A DNA stretch of 64,000 nt from Pleomorphomonas koreensis DSM 23070 (GCF_000425185.1 NZ_AULH01000001.1:124001-188000), one strand, 5' to 3'; shown: positions 17,977-28,748, counted from the stretch's first letter. Program-made: numbers and translations. The notes: generated from the letters alone by a model not told the origin.

Positions 17977-19107
17977 TCAGCCGCCGAGATTGTCGAAGAA
18001 ATCGCGGACGCGGGCGAAGAAGCCGGCCGATTCGGGATTGTTGTCGCCCGACGATTCGCGCTCGAATTCCTCCAGCAGCTCGCGCTGGCGGCGCGTCAGC
18101 CGCTGCGGCGTCTCGACGGTGACGTTGATGTACATGTCGCCGACGTCGCGCGCCCTGAGCACCGGCATGCCCTTGCCGCGCAGGCGGAACTGCTTGCCGG
18201 TCTGCGTGCCCTCGGGCACGCGCACCTTGGTCTTGCCGCCGTCGATGGTCGGCACCTCGAACTCGCCGCCCAGCGCCGCCGTGGTCATGGAGATCGGTAC
18301 GCGGCAATGGAGGTCGGCGCCGTCGCGCTGGAAGAAGGCGTGCGGCCGGAGCGAGATGAAGATGTAGAGGTCGCCGGCCGGGCCGCCCCTCAGGCCCGCC
18401 TCGCCCTCGCCGGAGAGGCGGATGCGCGTGCCGTCCTCGATACCCGAGGGAATGTTGACGGAAAGCGTGCGCTCCTGTGTGGTCCGCCCGGTGCCCGAGC
18501 AGGCGTCGCAGGGGTTGGCGATGGTCTCGCCGCGGCCCTGGCAGGTCGGACAGGTACGCTCGATGGTGAAGAAGCCCTGGCTCGCCCGGACCTTGCCGGC
18601 GCCGCCGCAGGTGCGGCAGGTCTGGGGGGATGTGCCCGGCTTGGCGCCGGTGCCGGCGCACTTGACGCAGGTGATCGAGGTCGGCACGCGGATCTCGACG
18701 GTTTTGCCGGAGAAGGCTTCCTCCAGCGTGACGTCGAGATTGTAGCGGAGGTCGGCGCCGCGCTCGCGGCCATTCGGCCGGCTGCGGCGGCCGCCGCCCA
18801 TGAACTCGCCGAAGATGTCGTCGAAGATGTCGGCCATCGAGGCGCCGAAGCCGCCGGCATCGCCGCGTCCGCCCATGCCGTTCTCGAAGGCGGCATGACC
18901 GAAGCGGTCATAGGCGGCCTTCTTCTGCGGATCCCTCAGAACTTCGTAGGCCTCGTTGGCTTCCTTGAACCGGGCCTCGGCGGTGTCGTCTCCGGGGTTC
19001 TTGTCCGGATGCAGCTGCATGGCGAGCTTGCGGAAGGCGCTTTTCAGCGTCTTTTCGTCGGCGTCGCGGGGAACGCCCAGCACGTCGTAATAGTCGCGTT
19101 TGGCCAT
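17977..19107 (-). CDS. dnaJ: Chaperone DnaJ
   Basis: Hsp40 co-chaperone that delivers substrates to DnaK and stimulates its ATPase. 376 residues from the ATG at 19107. The J domain occupies 1-70 with the HPD triad ([11 protein letters not shown]) and starts [12 protein letters not shown] Gly/Phe-rich linker with [10 protein letters not shown] follows. Four zinc-binding repeats occupy about 146-206: [24 protein letters not shown] and CDACSGTG. The C-terminal substrate-binding domains complete it. It follows dnaK after a 211-base gap that contains two hairpins. Confidence 0.97.
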   Translation of the reverse strand: MAKRDYYDVLGVPRDADEKTLKSAFRKLAMQLHPDKNPGDDTAEARFKEANEAYEVLRDPQKKAAYDRFGHAAFENGMGGRGDAGGFGASMADIFDDIFGEFMGGGRRSRPNGRERGADLRYNLDVTLEEAFSGKTVEIRVPTSITCVKCAGTGAKPGTSPQTCRTCGGAGKVRASQGFFTIERTCPTCQGRGETIANPCDACSGTGRTTQERTLSVNIPSGIEDGTRIRLSGEGEAGLRGGPAGDLYIFISLRPHAFFQRDGADLHCRVPISMTTAALGGEFEVPTIDGGKTKVRVPEGTQTGKQFRLRGKGMPVLRARDVGDMYINVTVETPQRLTRRQRELLEEFERESSGDNNPESAGFFARVRDFFDNLGG

Positions 19108-19208
19108 CGTCTGTCCCGAGGTCGAGGGGAACCCTGCGGCGGTCGCGTCCCGCCCGGCCATGAAGCATGAGCCGTTGCTGGCGGCTTATACCTCACGTTT
19201 CTGCTCTT

Positions 19209-19299
19209 GGCATCCGCTGGCCCGAAAAAGCCTGCAACGTTTCGGGCGGATGCCCCTGACGGAGACCGGCCCCCCGGCCTCTGCGGACGGGGGAGCCGG
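19209..19299 (-). promoter_or_regulatory. Two tandem hairpins in the dnaK-dnaJ gap
   Basis: On the minus strand just after the dnaK stop, a hairpin forms from 19266-19275 and 19289-19299 (10 pairs, one bulged A). A second, longer one forms from GGCATCCG + CCCGAAA (19209-19216, 19221-19227) with TTTCGGG + CGGATGCC (19240-19254), 15 pairs with a 4-base bulge. Neither is followed by a U-tract, so they look more like attenuation or mRNA-processing structures than full terminators. They could make dnaJ less abundant than dnaK. Confidence 0.5.
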
Positions 19300-19318
19300 A
19301 TGCTCAGGAAGCCCGGCC

Positions 19319-21223
<1,905 letters not shown>

Positions 21224-21531
21224 TTCGTCACTCCGTTCAGGCAGACCGTCCGAACCCCCTTGCGAGGCATTCGGCGTGGCGCCGGATACCCGGCCGGTCC
21301 CCGTTTTTTCCTATGAATGCTGACCGGGGAACTCCCCGAATTCGGGCGGTATATAGGTTGCCGGCGCAGGCCGCGCAAGACGGCGGATGCCGGCCGGCGG
21401 CGGCTTCTCGCGCGAAAGAGAGGCTCGCCGCCCTAACCGGACATTAAGGCGTGGCCGGCTAGGATTTCTCCCCGAACGCGAAAGGGTGACGCCATCGGGG
21501 CACCCGTCACGGTCGCAGGGTGGAGCCGGTC
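21224..21531. other. Divergent intergenic region dnaK / GT2-GtrA
   Basis: 308 bases between divergent genes. The leftward half holds the dnaK leader (about 120 bases untranslated) and its heat-shock promoter. The rightward half, 21380-21531, shows no recognisable promoter; its only clear signal is GGAG at 21522-21525 before the glycosyltransferase ATG. Confidence 0.6.
21346..21379 (-). promoter_or_regulatory. Sigma-32 (RpoH)-type promoter of dnaK
   Basis: Read on the minus strand: CTTGCG (21379-21374), 16-17 bases, then CCTATATA (21357-21350). This fits the alphaproteobacterial heat-shock pattern (CTTG, 17-18 spacer, CYTATNT) at all but one or two positions. Transcription would begin near 21343, about 120 bases before the dnaK ATG. 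Confidence 0.7.
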
Positions 21532-22740
21532 ATGGATCAGACTGTGGTAACGGAGCCGGATTCGGACCGCGTGTCGAGAGGCCGGCTGTCGCTGGTCGTC
21601 CCGACCTACAACGAACGCGCCAACATCGCGCCGCTGATCGCCTCGGTTGCCCGCGTCCTCGACGGGCTCGACTGGGAGATCGTCGTCGTCGACGACGACA
21701 GCCCCGACCGCACCTTCGAGGAGGTGAGGCGCCTTGCGGCGGCGGATCGCCGGATCCGCTGCCTGCGCCGCGTCGGCCGCCGCGGACTGTCGTCGGCAGT
21801 GATCGAAGGCGCGCTGGCGGCGAGCGGCGAGGTGATCGCCGTCATGGACGCCGACTTCCAGCACGACGAGCGCATCCTCGGGACAATGTACCGGAAGCTC
21901 CGCGACAGCCGCGCCGACGTGGTGGTGGCCACCCGCTACGACGGCGAAGGCGGCGTCGGCGACTGGAATGCCGGCCGGCAGGCGATGAGCCGGCTGGCGA
22001 CCTGGGTGAGCCGGCTGGTCATTGGCGGCCGGACGTCCGATCCGATGAGCGGCTTCTTCATGTTCCGCCGCGATGTTCTCGACGAGATCGTCTACGACCT
22101 GTCGGCCCAGGGCTACAAGATCCTGCTCGACATGCTCGCCTCCGCCCGGCGGCCGTTGCGCGTCGAGGAGGTGCCTTTCGTCTTTCGCCGCCGCGCCGAG
22201 GGCGAGAGCAAGATTTCGGCGATGGTGATCGCCGAATATGCCACGCTGCTGGTCGAGAAACTGTCGCGCGGTCTCGTGCCGGGACGCTTCGTGCTGTTCT
22301 GCATGGTCGGCAGCCTCGGCATTCTCGTCCACATGCTGGCCCTCTGGGCGAGTCGGGCGGCCGGCGTCGCCTTCGAGGAGGGCCAGGTCATGGCGACCTT
22401 TATCGCCATGCTGTTCAACTTCGGGCTCAACAACGAGGTCACCTATCGCCGCTGGCGCCTCTCCGGATCGGCGATCTACGGCGGCGTGGTGGCCTTCTGC
22501 CTCGTCTGCTCGCTCGGCGCGCTCGCCAACGTCAGCGTCGCCGAGCTGGCCCTCGTCCAGCTCGGGAGCTGGCCGCTGGCCGGCCTTTCCGGCGCGCTGA
22601 TCGGCGGCGTCATCAACTTCGCCATTGCCGACAACGTCGTCTGGCAGGTGGGGCGGCGGCGCGGACGCGCAAGGGGGCAGCAGCCGTCGGCAGCTGCGGT
22701 GGCCGTCGACGCCGCCGGCGGCGAAAGCCCGGCCCGATGA
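21532..22740 (+). CDS. GT2 glycosyltransferase fused to a GtrA membrane domain
   Basis: 402 residues from the ATG at 21532, 6 bases after GGAG (a GTG at 21520 is the alternative). The N-terminal half is a polyprenyl/dolichyl-phosphate hexose synthase-like GT2 enzyme: LSLVVPTYNERANIAPLI, IVVVDDDSPDRT, and the catalytic DAD at about 106 (VMDADFQHD). The half ends in VPFVFRRRAEGESKIS. The C-terminal part from about 252 has four hydrophobic segments of the GtrA type (LFCMVGSLGILVHML, FNFGLNNEVTYRRW). Such fusions are thought to make and flip a lipid-linked sugar for periplasmic use. The stop overlaps the next gene as ATGA. Confidence 0.88.
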   Translation: MDQTVVTEPDSDRVSRGRLSLVVPTYNERANIAPLIASVARVLDGLDWEIVVVDDDSPDRTFEEVRRLAAADRRIRCLRRVGRRGLSSAVIEGALAASGEVIAVMDADFQHDERILGTMYRKLRDSRADVVVATRYDGEGGVGDWNAGRQAMSRLATWVSRLVIGGRTSDPMSGFFMFRRDVLDEIVYDLSAQGYKILLDMLASARRPLRVEEVPFVFRRRAEGESKISAMVIAEYATLLVEKLSRGLVPGRFVLFCMVGSLGILVHMLALWASRAAGVAFEEGQVMATFIAMLFNFGLNNEVTYRRWRLSGSAIYGGVVAFCLVCSLGALANVSVAELALVQLGSWPLAGLSGALIGGVINFAIADNVVWQVGRRRGRARGQQPSAAAVAVDAAGGESPAR

Positions 22741-24251
22741 CGGCGATGGACCGCGCCGCCGCGACGCGGACGCCGGCCGATGCCTGGACGGTGGCCGCCG
22801 TCCTGCTGGCTCTCGCCGCCATGGCGTTCCAGGCCTTCATGCCGACCAAGGACGACATAAGCTGGCTGATCACCAACGCCGAGGCGCTGCTCGACGGCAA
22901 GGAGCTTTACAAGGACATCATCGAGACCAATCCGCCCCTCTCGGTGCTGCTCTATCTGCCGGCCGTGCTCGTGGAGCGCCTCGTCGGCGTGCGGGCCGAG
23001 CTGGCCAGCATCGTCTTTACCGGCGTGATCGGCCTCGCCATCGCCCGAATGGCCCGGCGGCGTCTCGACGCGGCCGGCGTCGAGGGAGGCGGACCTCTCG
23101 AGGCGGCCGTGGCGCTGGTATTCCTGGTGCTGCCGGTCGGCGCCTACGGCCAGAAGGACCATGTCGCGGCGCTGATCGCGCTGCCCTATTTCATCGACCT
23201 CGTGCTTCTCGCCGAGCGAAAGGGGCGGATGTCCGTGGCCGCGGGCGTGCTGGCCGGCCTCTGCGTGGCCGTGAAGCCGCATTTCGTCCTTGCCGTTCTG
23301 TTTCCCTGCTTCGGGCTGACGGCTTGGGTCTGGTGGACGGAGGGGCGACTTTCCCTGGCGCCGATCCTGAACCGCGCCAACGTGACCGCCGCCGCCGTCG
23401 CCGTCCTGTTCCAGGGGCTGGTCTACCTGCTGTTTCCGGCCTTCTTTCGCGTCGTCCTGCCGATTGTGCTGGAAATCTACGTTCCGGCCCGCGAGCCGCT
23501 GTGGAGCCTGCTGGTCACCGACAAGGGCTTCCTGTTTCCGGTTCTGTTGCTCATCGCCGCGTTCTACGGCTCATGGACGAAGCGGGAGAGCATCCTGGCG
23601 CTCGCCGGAGCCGGCTTCTTCGGCGCCTACCTGCTGCAGGCGAAGGGATGGCCCTATCATCTGTTTCCGGCGACGAGCTACGGCTTCCTCATCCTGGCCT
23701 GGACGGTCCTGCCGAACCTGCGGAAACCCGCTTCCCGCCGCTCGCCGCTGATCGCCGCGGCGATGGTCGCCGTCGTCGCCGCAAGCCACTCCCAATGGAT
23801 GACGGTGACCTGGCTCGACTGGTCACCGCTGACGCGGGCGATCGTCGCCACCGGTATCGACAGGCCGAAGGTGCTCAACATCGCCAGCTCGCACGAGGTC
23901 GGCCATCCCTCGGTGCGGGACGCCGGCGGGCAATGGGTCGGCACCCTCTCCTGCCGCTGGATCACGGTCAATGCCCTGATCAGCGTCTACCTCCATCCCG
24001 ACGACCCCGCCATGCGCGCCCGCTCCGAGGCCTGGCAAGCCCGCGATCGGGACTATCTGTTCGAGGACATCCAGCGCGCGAAGCCGGATCTCATCCTGGT
24101 CGAACGGCTCGATCTACTCGATTGGATGGACTGGGCGCGGAAAATGCCGGCGCTCGCCGCCGCCCTCGACGACTATGAGGTCGCGGTGGATGTTCCCGGC
24201 ACCAGGGCGAGGGCGGCGGTTGCCGTCTATCGGCGCAAGGCCGCCGGCTGA
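22737..24251 (+). CDS. Multi-spanning membrane protein, GT-C-like
   Basis: 504 residues with about 9-11 hydrophobic segments and a roughly 130-residue C-terminal soluble domain. After the first membrane segment comes an acidic/polar loop (PTKDDISWLITNAEALLDGK, then ELYKDIIETNPP), which resembles the first periplasmic loop of GT-C enzymes that take sugars from polyprenyl-phosphate donors; AYGQKDHVAAL lies near residue 140. No exact family is recognised. The ATG overlaps the stop of the GT2-GtrA gene (ATGA), so the two are coupled: the first would supply a lipid-linked sugar and this one would transfer it. The acceptor is unknown. Confidence 0.7.
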   Translation: MTAMDRAAATRTPADAWTVAAVLLALAAMAFQAFMPTKDDISWLITNAEALLDGKELYKDIIETNPPLSVLLYLPAVLVERLVGVRAELASIVFTGVIGLAIARMARRRLDAAGVEGGGPLEAAVALVFLVLPVGAYGQKDHVAALIALPYFIDLVLLAERKGRMSVAAGVLAGLCVAVKPHFVLAVLFPCFGLTAWVWWTEGRLSLAPILNRANVTAAAVAVLFQGLVYLLFPAFFRVVLPIVLEIYVPAREPLWSLLVTDKGFLFPVLLLIAAFYGSWTKRESILALAGAGFFGAYLLQAKGWPYHLFPATSYGFLILAWTVLPNLRKPASRRSPLIAAAMVAVVAASHSQWMTVTWLDWSPLTRAIVATGIDRPKVLNIASSHEVGHPSVRDAGGQWVGTLSCRWITVNALISVYLHPDDPAMRARSEAWQARDRDYLFEDIQRAKPDLILVERLDLLDWMDWARKMPALAAALDDYEVAVDVPGTRARAAVAVYRRKAAG

Positions 24252-24303
24252 CCCGCCGGAGCTGCCGTCCGGCGTTTCCGTCTCTTTGGTCTTCATTACC
24301 GAA

Positions 24304-24332
24304 TTGTCACGGAACCGTCGGCGAATTGACAT
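24304..24332 (+). promoter_or_regulatory. Pho-box-like direct repeats before olsB
   Basis: Three imperfect 7-base units at an exact 11-base period: TTGTCAC (24304-24310), CCGTCGG (24315-24321) and TTGACAT (24326-24332). PhoB binds 11-base direct repeats of CTGTCAT-type units, and olsB is a known phosphate-starvation gene in rhizobia. The middle unit is weak. Confidence 0.4.
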
Positions 24333-24391
24333 TATCCTTGCAGAAAGGTGAGCGAGAGAAGAAGCAAGGACGGACAACCGGAGGGTTTGCG

Positions 24392-25276
24392 ATGTTCGGT
24401 CTACCAAGTGGCTTTCCCGCCGCCCGCAAACTGCCGCCGGCCTTTCCCGGTGCCGCCGGGGAGATGCCCCTCGGCCGCATGGGCGCGCTGGAGGTGCGGC
24501 TTGCCCGCTCGGCCGGCGAGGTGCGCGCCGCCCAGGCGCTGCGCTACCGCATCTTCTACGGCGAGATGCAGGCCACGGCCGATCCGCGCACCCTTCTTCG
24601 CCGCCGCGACGCCGACGCCTTCGACCGCTATTGCGACCACCTGCTGGTCCTCGATCACGACGACGTCGAGGTCCGCCGTTTCCGCCGGGCACGGCCGCGC
24701 ATCGTCGGTACCTACCGCCTGCTGCGACAGGAAGTGGCGGCACGCCACGGCGGCTTCTACACGGCGGGCGAGTTCGCCATCGAACCGCTGATCGCCCGCC
24801 ATCCCGGTCTCGAATTCCTGGAACTCGGCCGTTCCTGCGTCATGAAGCCCTACCGGTCGAAGCGCACGGTGGAACTGCTGTGGCAGGGCATATGGGCCTA
24901 CGTGCTGAACCACGGCATCGACGCGATGATCGGCTGCGCTTCCTTCGAGGGCACCGACCCCGACACCCTCGCCCTGCCGCTGTCCTTCCTGCATCATCAT
25001 GCCTCGGCCGGCGGCGACTGGCTGGTGGAGGCGCGGCCCGAGCGGACCGTATCCATGAACCGGCTGCCGATCGAAGCGATCGACATGAAATCGGCGCTCG
25101 CCGCGATGCCGCCGCTGATCAAGGGCTACCTCCGGCTCGGCGCCATGATCGGTCGCGGCGCCGTCGTCGACCGTCCCTTCGGTACCACCGACGTGATGAT
25201 CGTGCTGCCGGTCGAGCGCATTTCCGAGCGCTACGTCCGCTATTACGGCGCCGACGCCAGCCGCTACGCCGCCTGA
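24392..25276 (+). CDS. olsB: L-ornithine N-alpha-acyltransferase OlsB
   Basis: First step of ornithine-lipid synthesis: transfers a 3-hydroxyacyl chain from acyl carrier protein to ornithine, giving lyso-ornithine lipid. 294 residues, the length of rhizobial OlsB. GNAT-like acyltransferase family: LEVRLARSAGEVRAAQALRY then RIFYGEM, DHLLVLD, IVGTYRLLRQEVA, GFYTAGEFAIEPL, LELGRSCVMKPYRSKRTVEL, and IDAMIGCASFEGTDP. GGAGGG lies 6 bases before the ATG at 24392. The partner olsA is not adjacent; the plsC-like gene at 9.8 kb could serve. The 3' end overlaps the convergent GtrA gene by 13 bases. Confidence 0.87.
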   Translation: MFGLPSGFPAARKLPPAFPGAAGEMPLGRMGALEVRLARSAGEVRAAQALRYRIFYGEMQATADPRTLLRRRDADAFDRYCDHLLVLDHDDVEVRRFRRARPRIVGTYRLLRQEVAARHGGFYTAGEFAIEPLIARHPGLEFLELGRSCVMKPYRSKRTVELLWQGIWAYVLNHGIDAMIGCASFEGTDPDTLALPLSFLHHHASAGGDWLVEARPERTVSMNRLPIEAIDMKSALAAMPPLIKGYLRLGAMIGRGAVVDRPFGTTDVMIVLPVERISERYVRYYGADASRYAA

Positions 25277-25656
25277 TCGTTCCGGAACACCAGGCGCGAA
25301 TAGCCGGCGTAGTTCATCACCATGCCGACGCCGGTGCCGGCCGCCACGGCGATCAGCGGTCTGAGGCCGGAGATCGTCGCGAGTGCCGCCGCGAATACCA
25401 GGTAGTTGACGGCGATCGACGTCAGCGATACCGCCACGTAGCGCGCCCGCCGGCCGGGCACCGGCGCGCGCCGGTCCTTCCAGGTCAGGTTACGATTGAT
25501 GGCGTAGGTCACGGCGATGGCGACGGCCACCGCGGCGACGCGGCCGAGATAGGGGCTGACGCCGAGGGCCGCCAGCGCCTCGGTGAGGCCGGCGTCAACG
25601 AAGAAGCCGCTGAAGCCGGCCAGCGCGAAGCCGCCGAGCCGCCGGAAGGTGGTCAT
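25264..25656 (-). CDS. GtrA-family small membrane protein
   Basis: 130 residues, almost entirely four hydrophobic helices (about 8-30, 36-54, 70-92, 98-116), with the GtrA blocks FALAGFSGFFVDAGL and a typical loop YAINRNLTWK. GtrA proteins are proposed to help flip or deliver polyprenyl-phosphate-linked sugars. It begins one base after the stop of the upstream GT2 gene on the same strand, so the two work together: a split version of the fused GT2-GtrA gene 3 kb away. Its 3' end overlaps olsB. Confidence 0.85.
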   Translation of the reverse strand: MTTFRRLGGFALAGFSGFFVDAGLTEALAALGVSPYLGRVAAVAVAIAVTYAINRNLTWKDRRAPVPGRRARYVAVSLTSIAVNYLVFAAALATISGLRPLIAVAAGTGVGMVMNYAGYSRLVFRNDQAA

Positions 25657-25657
25657 C

Positions 25658-26704
25658 TCAGCCGGCCCGCCGCAGGAGGTCGCGCAGCGCCGCGAGATTG
25701 GCCGCGGTCGCCGTTTCGGTCGCCGCCGGGTCGGGCCGCTTCAGCGAGGGGATCGACAGGTAGAGAATGCGCTTCTGCTCGACGCGCGAGCGGGCGAGGC
25801 TGTCGAGCACCAGGCCGGCGGTGGCGATCAGCGCGGCGAGAATCATCAGCCCGGTGGTGAGCACCGCCGTCGGCAGGCGCGGCACCAGCCCGGTCTCGAC
25901 ATAGGTCGCGAAGATCGGCAGGGCGAGGCCGATCGAAGCGGCGGCACAGAGGCCCGACAGCACGCCGAAGAACAGGCTCGGCCGCGTCTCCTTCACCAGC
26001 ATCATGAACATCATCAGGATGCGGAAGCCGTCGCGGAAGGTGTTGAGCTTGGACGGCGCACCCTCGACGCGGCGGCCGTAGTCGAGCGGCAGCTCGACGG
26101 TGGGGATGTGGAGCTGGCCGGCGTGGACGGCCATCTCCGTCTCGATCTCGAAGCCGTGCGAGACGGCCGGGAAGCTCTTGACGAAGCGGCGGGTGAAGGC
26201 GCGATAGCCGGAGAACACGTCGGTGAAGCCGGCGCCGAACAGCCGCCGGTAGAGGCCGTTGAACAGGCGGTTGCCGAAGGCGTGGCCGGAGCGGCCGGCG
26301 TCGACGGTGACGTTGCGGCGGACGCCGACCGCCATGTCGGCCCGCTCGGTGATCAACGCCCGGACGAGGTCGACCGCGTCGGCCGGCGCGTAGGTGCCGT
26401 CGCCGTCGGCCATCACGTAGACGTCGGCGTCGATGTCGGCGAACATCCGCCTGACGACGTGGCCCTTGCCCTGCCGCCCCTCGCGGATCACCTCGGCGCC
26501 GGAGAGCGCCGCCTCGACGGCGGTGCGGTCGGAGGAGTTGTTGTCGAACACGATGACGCGCGCCTCGGGCAGCGCCGCCCGGAAGCCGCGCACCACGGCG
26601 CCGATCGTCGCCCCTTCGTTGTAGCAGGGCAGCACCACGGCGATGTCGAGGCCGGGAAAGGTTGGAGGCTCGGCGGCGTCCGGGCGGATGTCGGTTGCGG
26701 TCAT
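25658..26704 (-). CDS. GT2 glycosyltransferase with C-terminal membrane segments
   Basis: 348 residues from the ATG at 26704 (MTATDIRPDAAEP); an upstream ATG at 26758 would add 18 residues, and neither has a clear ribosome site. The GT2 fold starts at about 20 (IAVVLPCYNEGATIGAVV), with VFDNNSSDRT, VMADGDGTYAP as the DxD region (about 90-100), and a FSGYRAFTRRFVKSFP block seen in polyprenyl-phosphate glycosyltransferases. Two hydrophobic segments follow (about 240-270 and 285-310). Paired with the GtrA gene, it probably makes a polyprenyl-phosphate sugar. Divergent from the membrane-protein gene at 26837. Confidence 0.85.
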   Translation of the reverse strand: MTATDIRPDAAEPPTFPGLDIAVVLPCYNEGATIGAVVRGFRAALPEARVIVFDNNSSDRTAVEAALSGAEVIREGRQGKGHVVRRMFADIDADVYVMADGDGTYAPADAVDLVRALITERADMAVGVRRNVTVDAGRSGHAFGNRLFNGLYRRLFGAGFTDVFSGYRAFTRRFVKSFPAVSHGFEIETEMAVHAGQLHIPTVELPLDYGRRVEGAPSKLNTFRDGFRILMMFMMLVKETRPSLFFGVLSGLCAAASIGLALPIFATYVETGLVPRLPTAVLTTGLMILAALIATAGLVLDSLARSRVEQKRILYLSIPSLKRPDPAATETATAANLAALRDLLRRAG

Positions 26705-26836
26705 CGGGGGGCACTCGGACGGCTGCGGGCCGCGAAGCGCGGCACTCGCCTTTACCATTTATCCATCGTGTTAAGGCAAAGCTAACGACGCTTAGCGTGT
26801 GCCGGGCGTCCCGCGTCCTGTTGTCGGCTTTGGTCA

Positions 26837-28711
26837 ATGAATTCGAAACAAGGTGCCCTCGGCGCCGCCTCCGTCCTCTCCGGTCTCAGGCTCCGGACCC
26901 GCCTGATCTTCGCCGCCGCGCTGGGACTGCTGGTCGCCGGGCTTCTGGGAGTGGGCCGCCTTGCCGACCTCGGCCCCGCCTGGAGCGACCCCGATTCGAT
27001 GATGCGCCTCGTCGAGGTGCGCGACCTGCTCGCCGGCCAGGGCTGGTTCGACCTCACCCAGTACCGGCTCGACCCGCCGGGCGGCCTGCTGATGCACTGG
27101 TCGCGCCTCGTCGACGCGCCGATCGCCGCGCTGATCCTCGCCGCGACGCCGTTCCTCGGCAGGGCCGGCGCCGAGCTGTTCGCCGCCAACCTCTGGCCGG
27201 TGCTGCTGATAGTGCCCTTTGCCTGGGCGCTGGCCTCGGTGGCCGGCCGCTTCGGCGGCGACATCGCCCGTCTGGTCACGCTCCTGATGATCTTTCTGTC
27301 GCCGCAGGTGAAGGCGGTGTTCCAGCCGGGCATCCTCGATCACCACAACGTCCAGGCCGTGCTGGTCGCCGTCGTGCTGATGGGGCTGGTGCGGGCCGAT
27401 GGCGCCCGCCGCTGGCCGCTTCTCGCCGGCGCGGCGGCGGCCCTGAGCCTTGCCGTCGGCATGGAAACGCTGCTCGCCGTCCTGCTGGCCATCCTCGGCC
27501 TCGCCGCCGCCTGGACCGTCGACGCCGACCGCTGGCGGCGCGGCCTGCTGCTGTTCACCGGCGCACTGGTCGCCGGCACGCTGGTCGCCGCCGCCGTCAC
27601 CATTCCGCCCTCGCGCTGGCTGGTGCCGGCCTGCGACACGCTGTCCTTCGCCTATCTGGCGCCGGTGCTGGTCGGCGGTGCCGGCGTCATGGCGCTCGCC
27701 GCCCTGCTGCGCGGCCACGACGACGGCGTGCCCGGCCTGTTGATGCGCGGCGGCGCGCTGGTCGCCGTCGGCTCGCTGCTGGTGGCGCTGGCCGCCGTGC
27801 TGTTCCCGACCTGCCTCGCCGGCCCCTATGGCGGCGTCGACCCGGCCATCCGGCCGATCTGGCTCGACCGCGTCGCCGAGGCGCAGGGGCTGCTCGACAC
27901 GCTTCAAGGACGGCCGACGCTGGCGCTGCCGCTCTACCTCGCGCCCTTCGCCGCCGTCCTGCTCGGCGCCGCGGCGCTCCGCCGCCTGCCGGCCGCCGAC
28001 CGGCCGGGCTTTGCCATGGTGCTGTCCATCCTCGGCGGCTCGGTGCTGATCGGCATGGTGCAACTGCGCGCCATGGTCGGCGCTCAGATCGTCGCCTCGG
28101 CCGCCATCGGCGTCGTCGCGGCGCTGGCGGTGCGCGACACCGCCGGCCGCGACGACATCAGGGCGGTGGCCCGGCGCTGGAGCTGGCTCGTCGCCGTGCC
28201 GGCGCTGTGGTGGCTGGCCGGCAAGCCGATCGACCAGTTGCTCGGCCGGACGGAGGCCGACGCCGTGGAGACGGCGACCATGACCGACTGCCGCGCCTTC
28301 CTCGGCGACGTGCTGTCAGCGCGCGCGCCGGGTCTCGTCGTCGCCACCTCCAACTTCGGTGCCTTCCTGCTGGAAGCGACGCCGCACGCCGTGCTGGCCG
28401 CTCCCTACCACCGCGACGCCCACGGCATCCTCGCCGTCGACGCGATATTCACCGGCGACGATGCCGAGGCCGCCTTCCACAGGACCGGCGCCACCTATCT
28501 CGCCGCCTGCGCCGGTGATCCCGAACTCCACCAGATGGCCGAGCGGGCGCCGCACGGCCTCGCCGCCCGGCTGATCGACGGCGTGCGGCCGCCCTGGCTC
28601 GCCGAGGTCGCCTCGGGGCCGGCCGGCATGGTGTTCTCGGCGCGGCCCTCCGGCCTCGACGTCACCGGCTCGCTGCCGGTGCTGCGCCTCAGGCCGTCGA
28701 TCCGTCAGTGA
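26837..28711 (+). CDS. Large multi-spanning membrane protein, GT-C / STT3-like layout
   Basis: 624 residues with about 12 hydrophobic segments and a C-terminal soluble domain of about 150 residues. After the first membrane helix comes the loop LGPAWSDPDSMMRLVEVRDL and then GGLLMHWSRLVDAP. An acidic D-P-D in the first external loop is the metal/donor site of STT3/PglB-like and other GT-C enzymes. A second loop has FQPGILDHHNVQ. The fold class is fairly clear; the exact family and acceptor are not. Ribosome site weak. With the divergent GT2-GtrA pair it would form a complete transfer module: sugar loading, flipping, transfer. Confidence 0.65.
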   Translation: MNSKQGALGAASVLSGLRLRTRLIFAAALGLLVAGLLGVGRLADLGPAWSDPDSMMRLVEVRDLLAGQGWFDLTQYRLDPPGGLLMHWSRLVDAPIAALILAATPFLGRAGAELFAANLWPVLLIVPFAWALASVAGRFGGDIARLVTLLMIFLSPQVKAVFQPGILDHHNVQAVLVAVVLMGLVRADGARRWPLLAGAAAALSLAVGMETLLAVLLAILGLAAAWTVDADRWRRGLLLFTGALVAGTLVAAAVTIPPSRWLVPACDTLSFAYLAPVLVGGAGVMALAALLRGHDDGVPGLLMRGGALVAVGSLLVALAAVLFPTCLAGPYGGVDPAIRPIWLDRVAEAQGLLDTLQGRPTLALPLYLAPFAAVLLGAAALRRLPAADRPGFAMVLSILGGSVLIGMVQLRAMVGAQIVASAAIGVVAALAVRDTAGRDDIRAVARRWSWLVAVPALWWLAGKPIDQLLGRTEADAVETATMTDCRAFLGDVLSARAPGLVVATSNFGAFLLEATPHAVLAAPYHRDAHGILAVDAIFTGDDAEAAFHRTGATYLAACAGDPELHQMAERAPHGLAARLIDGVRPPWLAEVASGPAGMVFSARPSGLDVTGSLPVLRLRPSIRQ

Positions 28712-28748
28712 GGCTGGTTAATCTCCGGTTCATCCGGATTGGCGCAGC

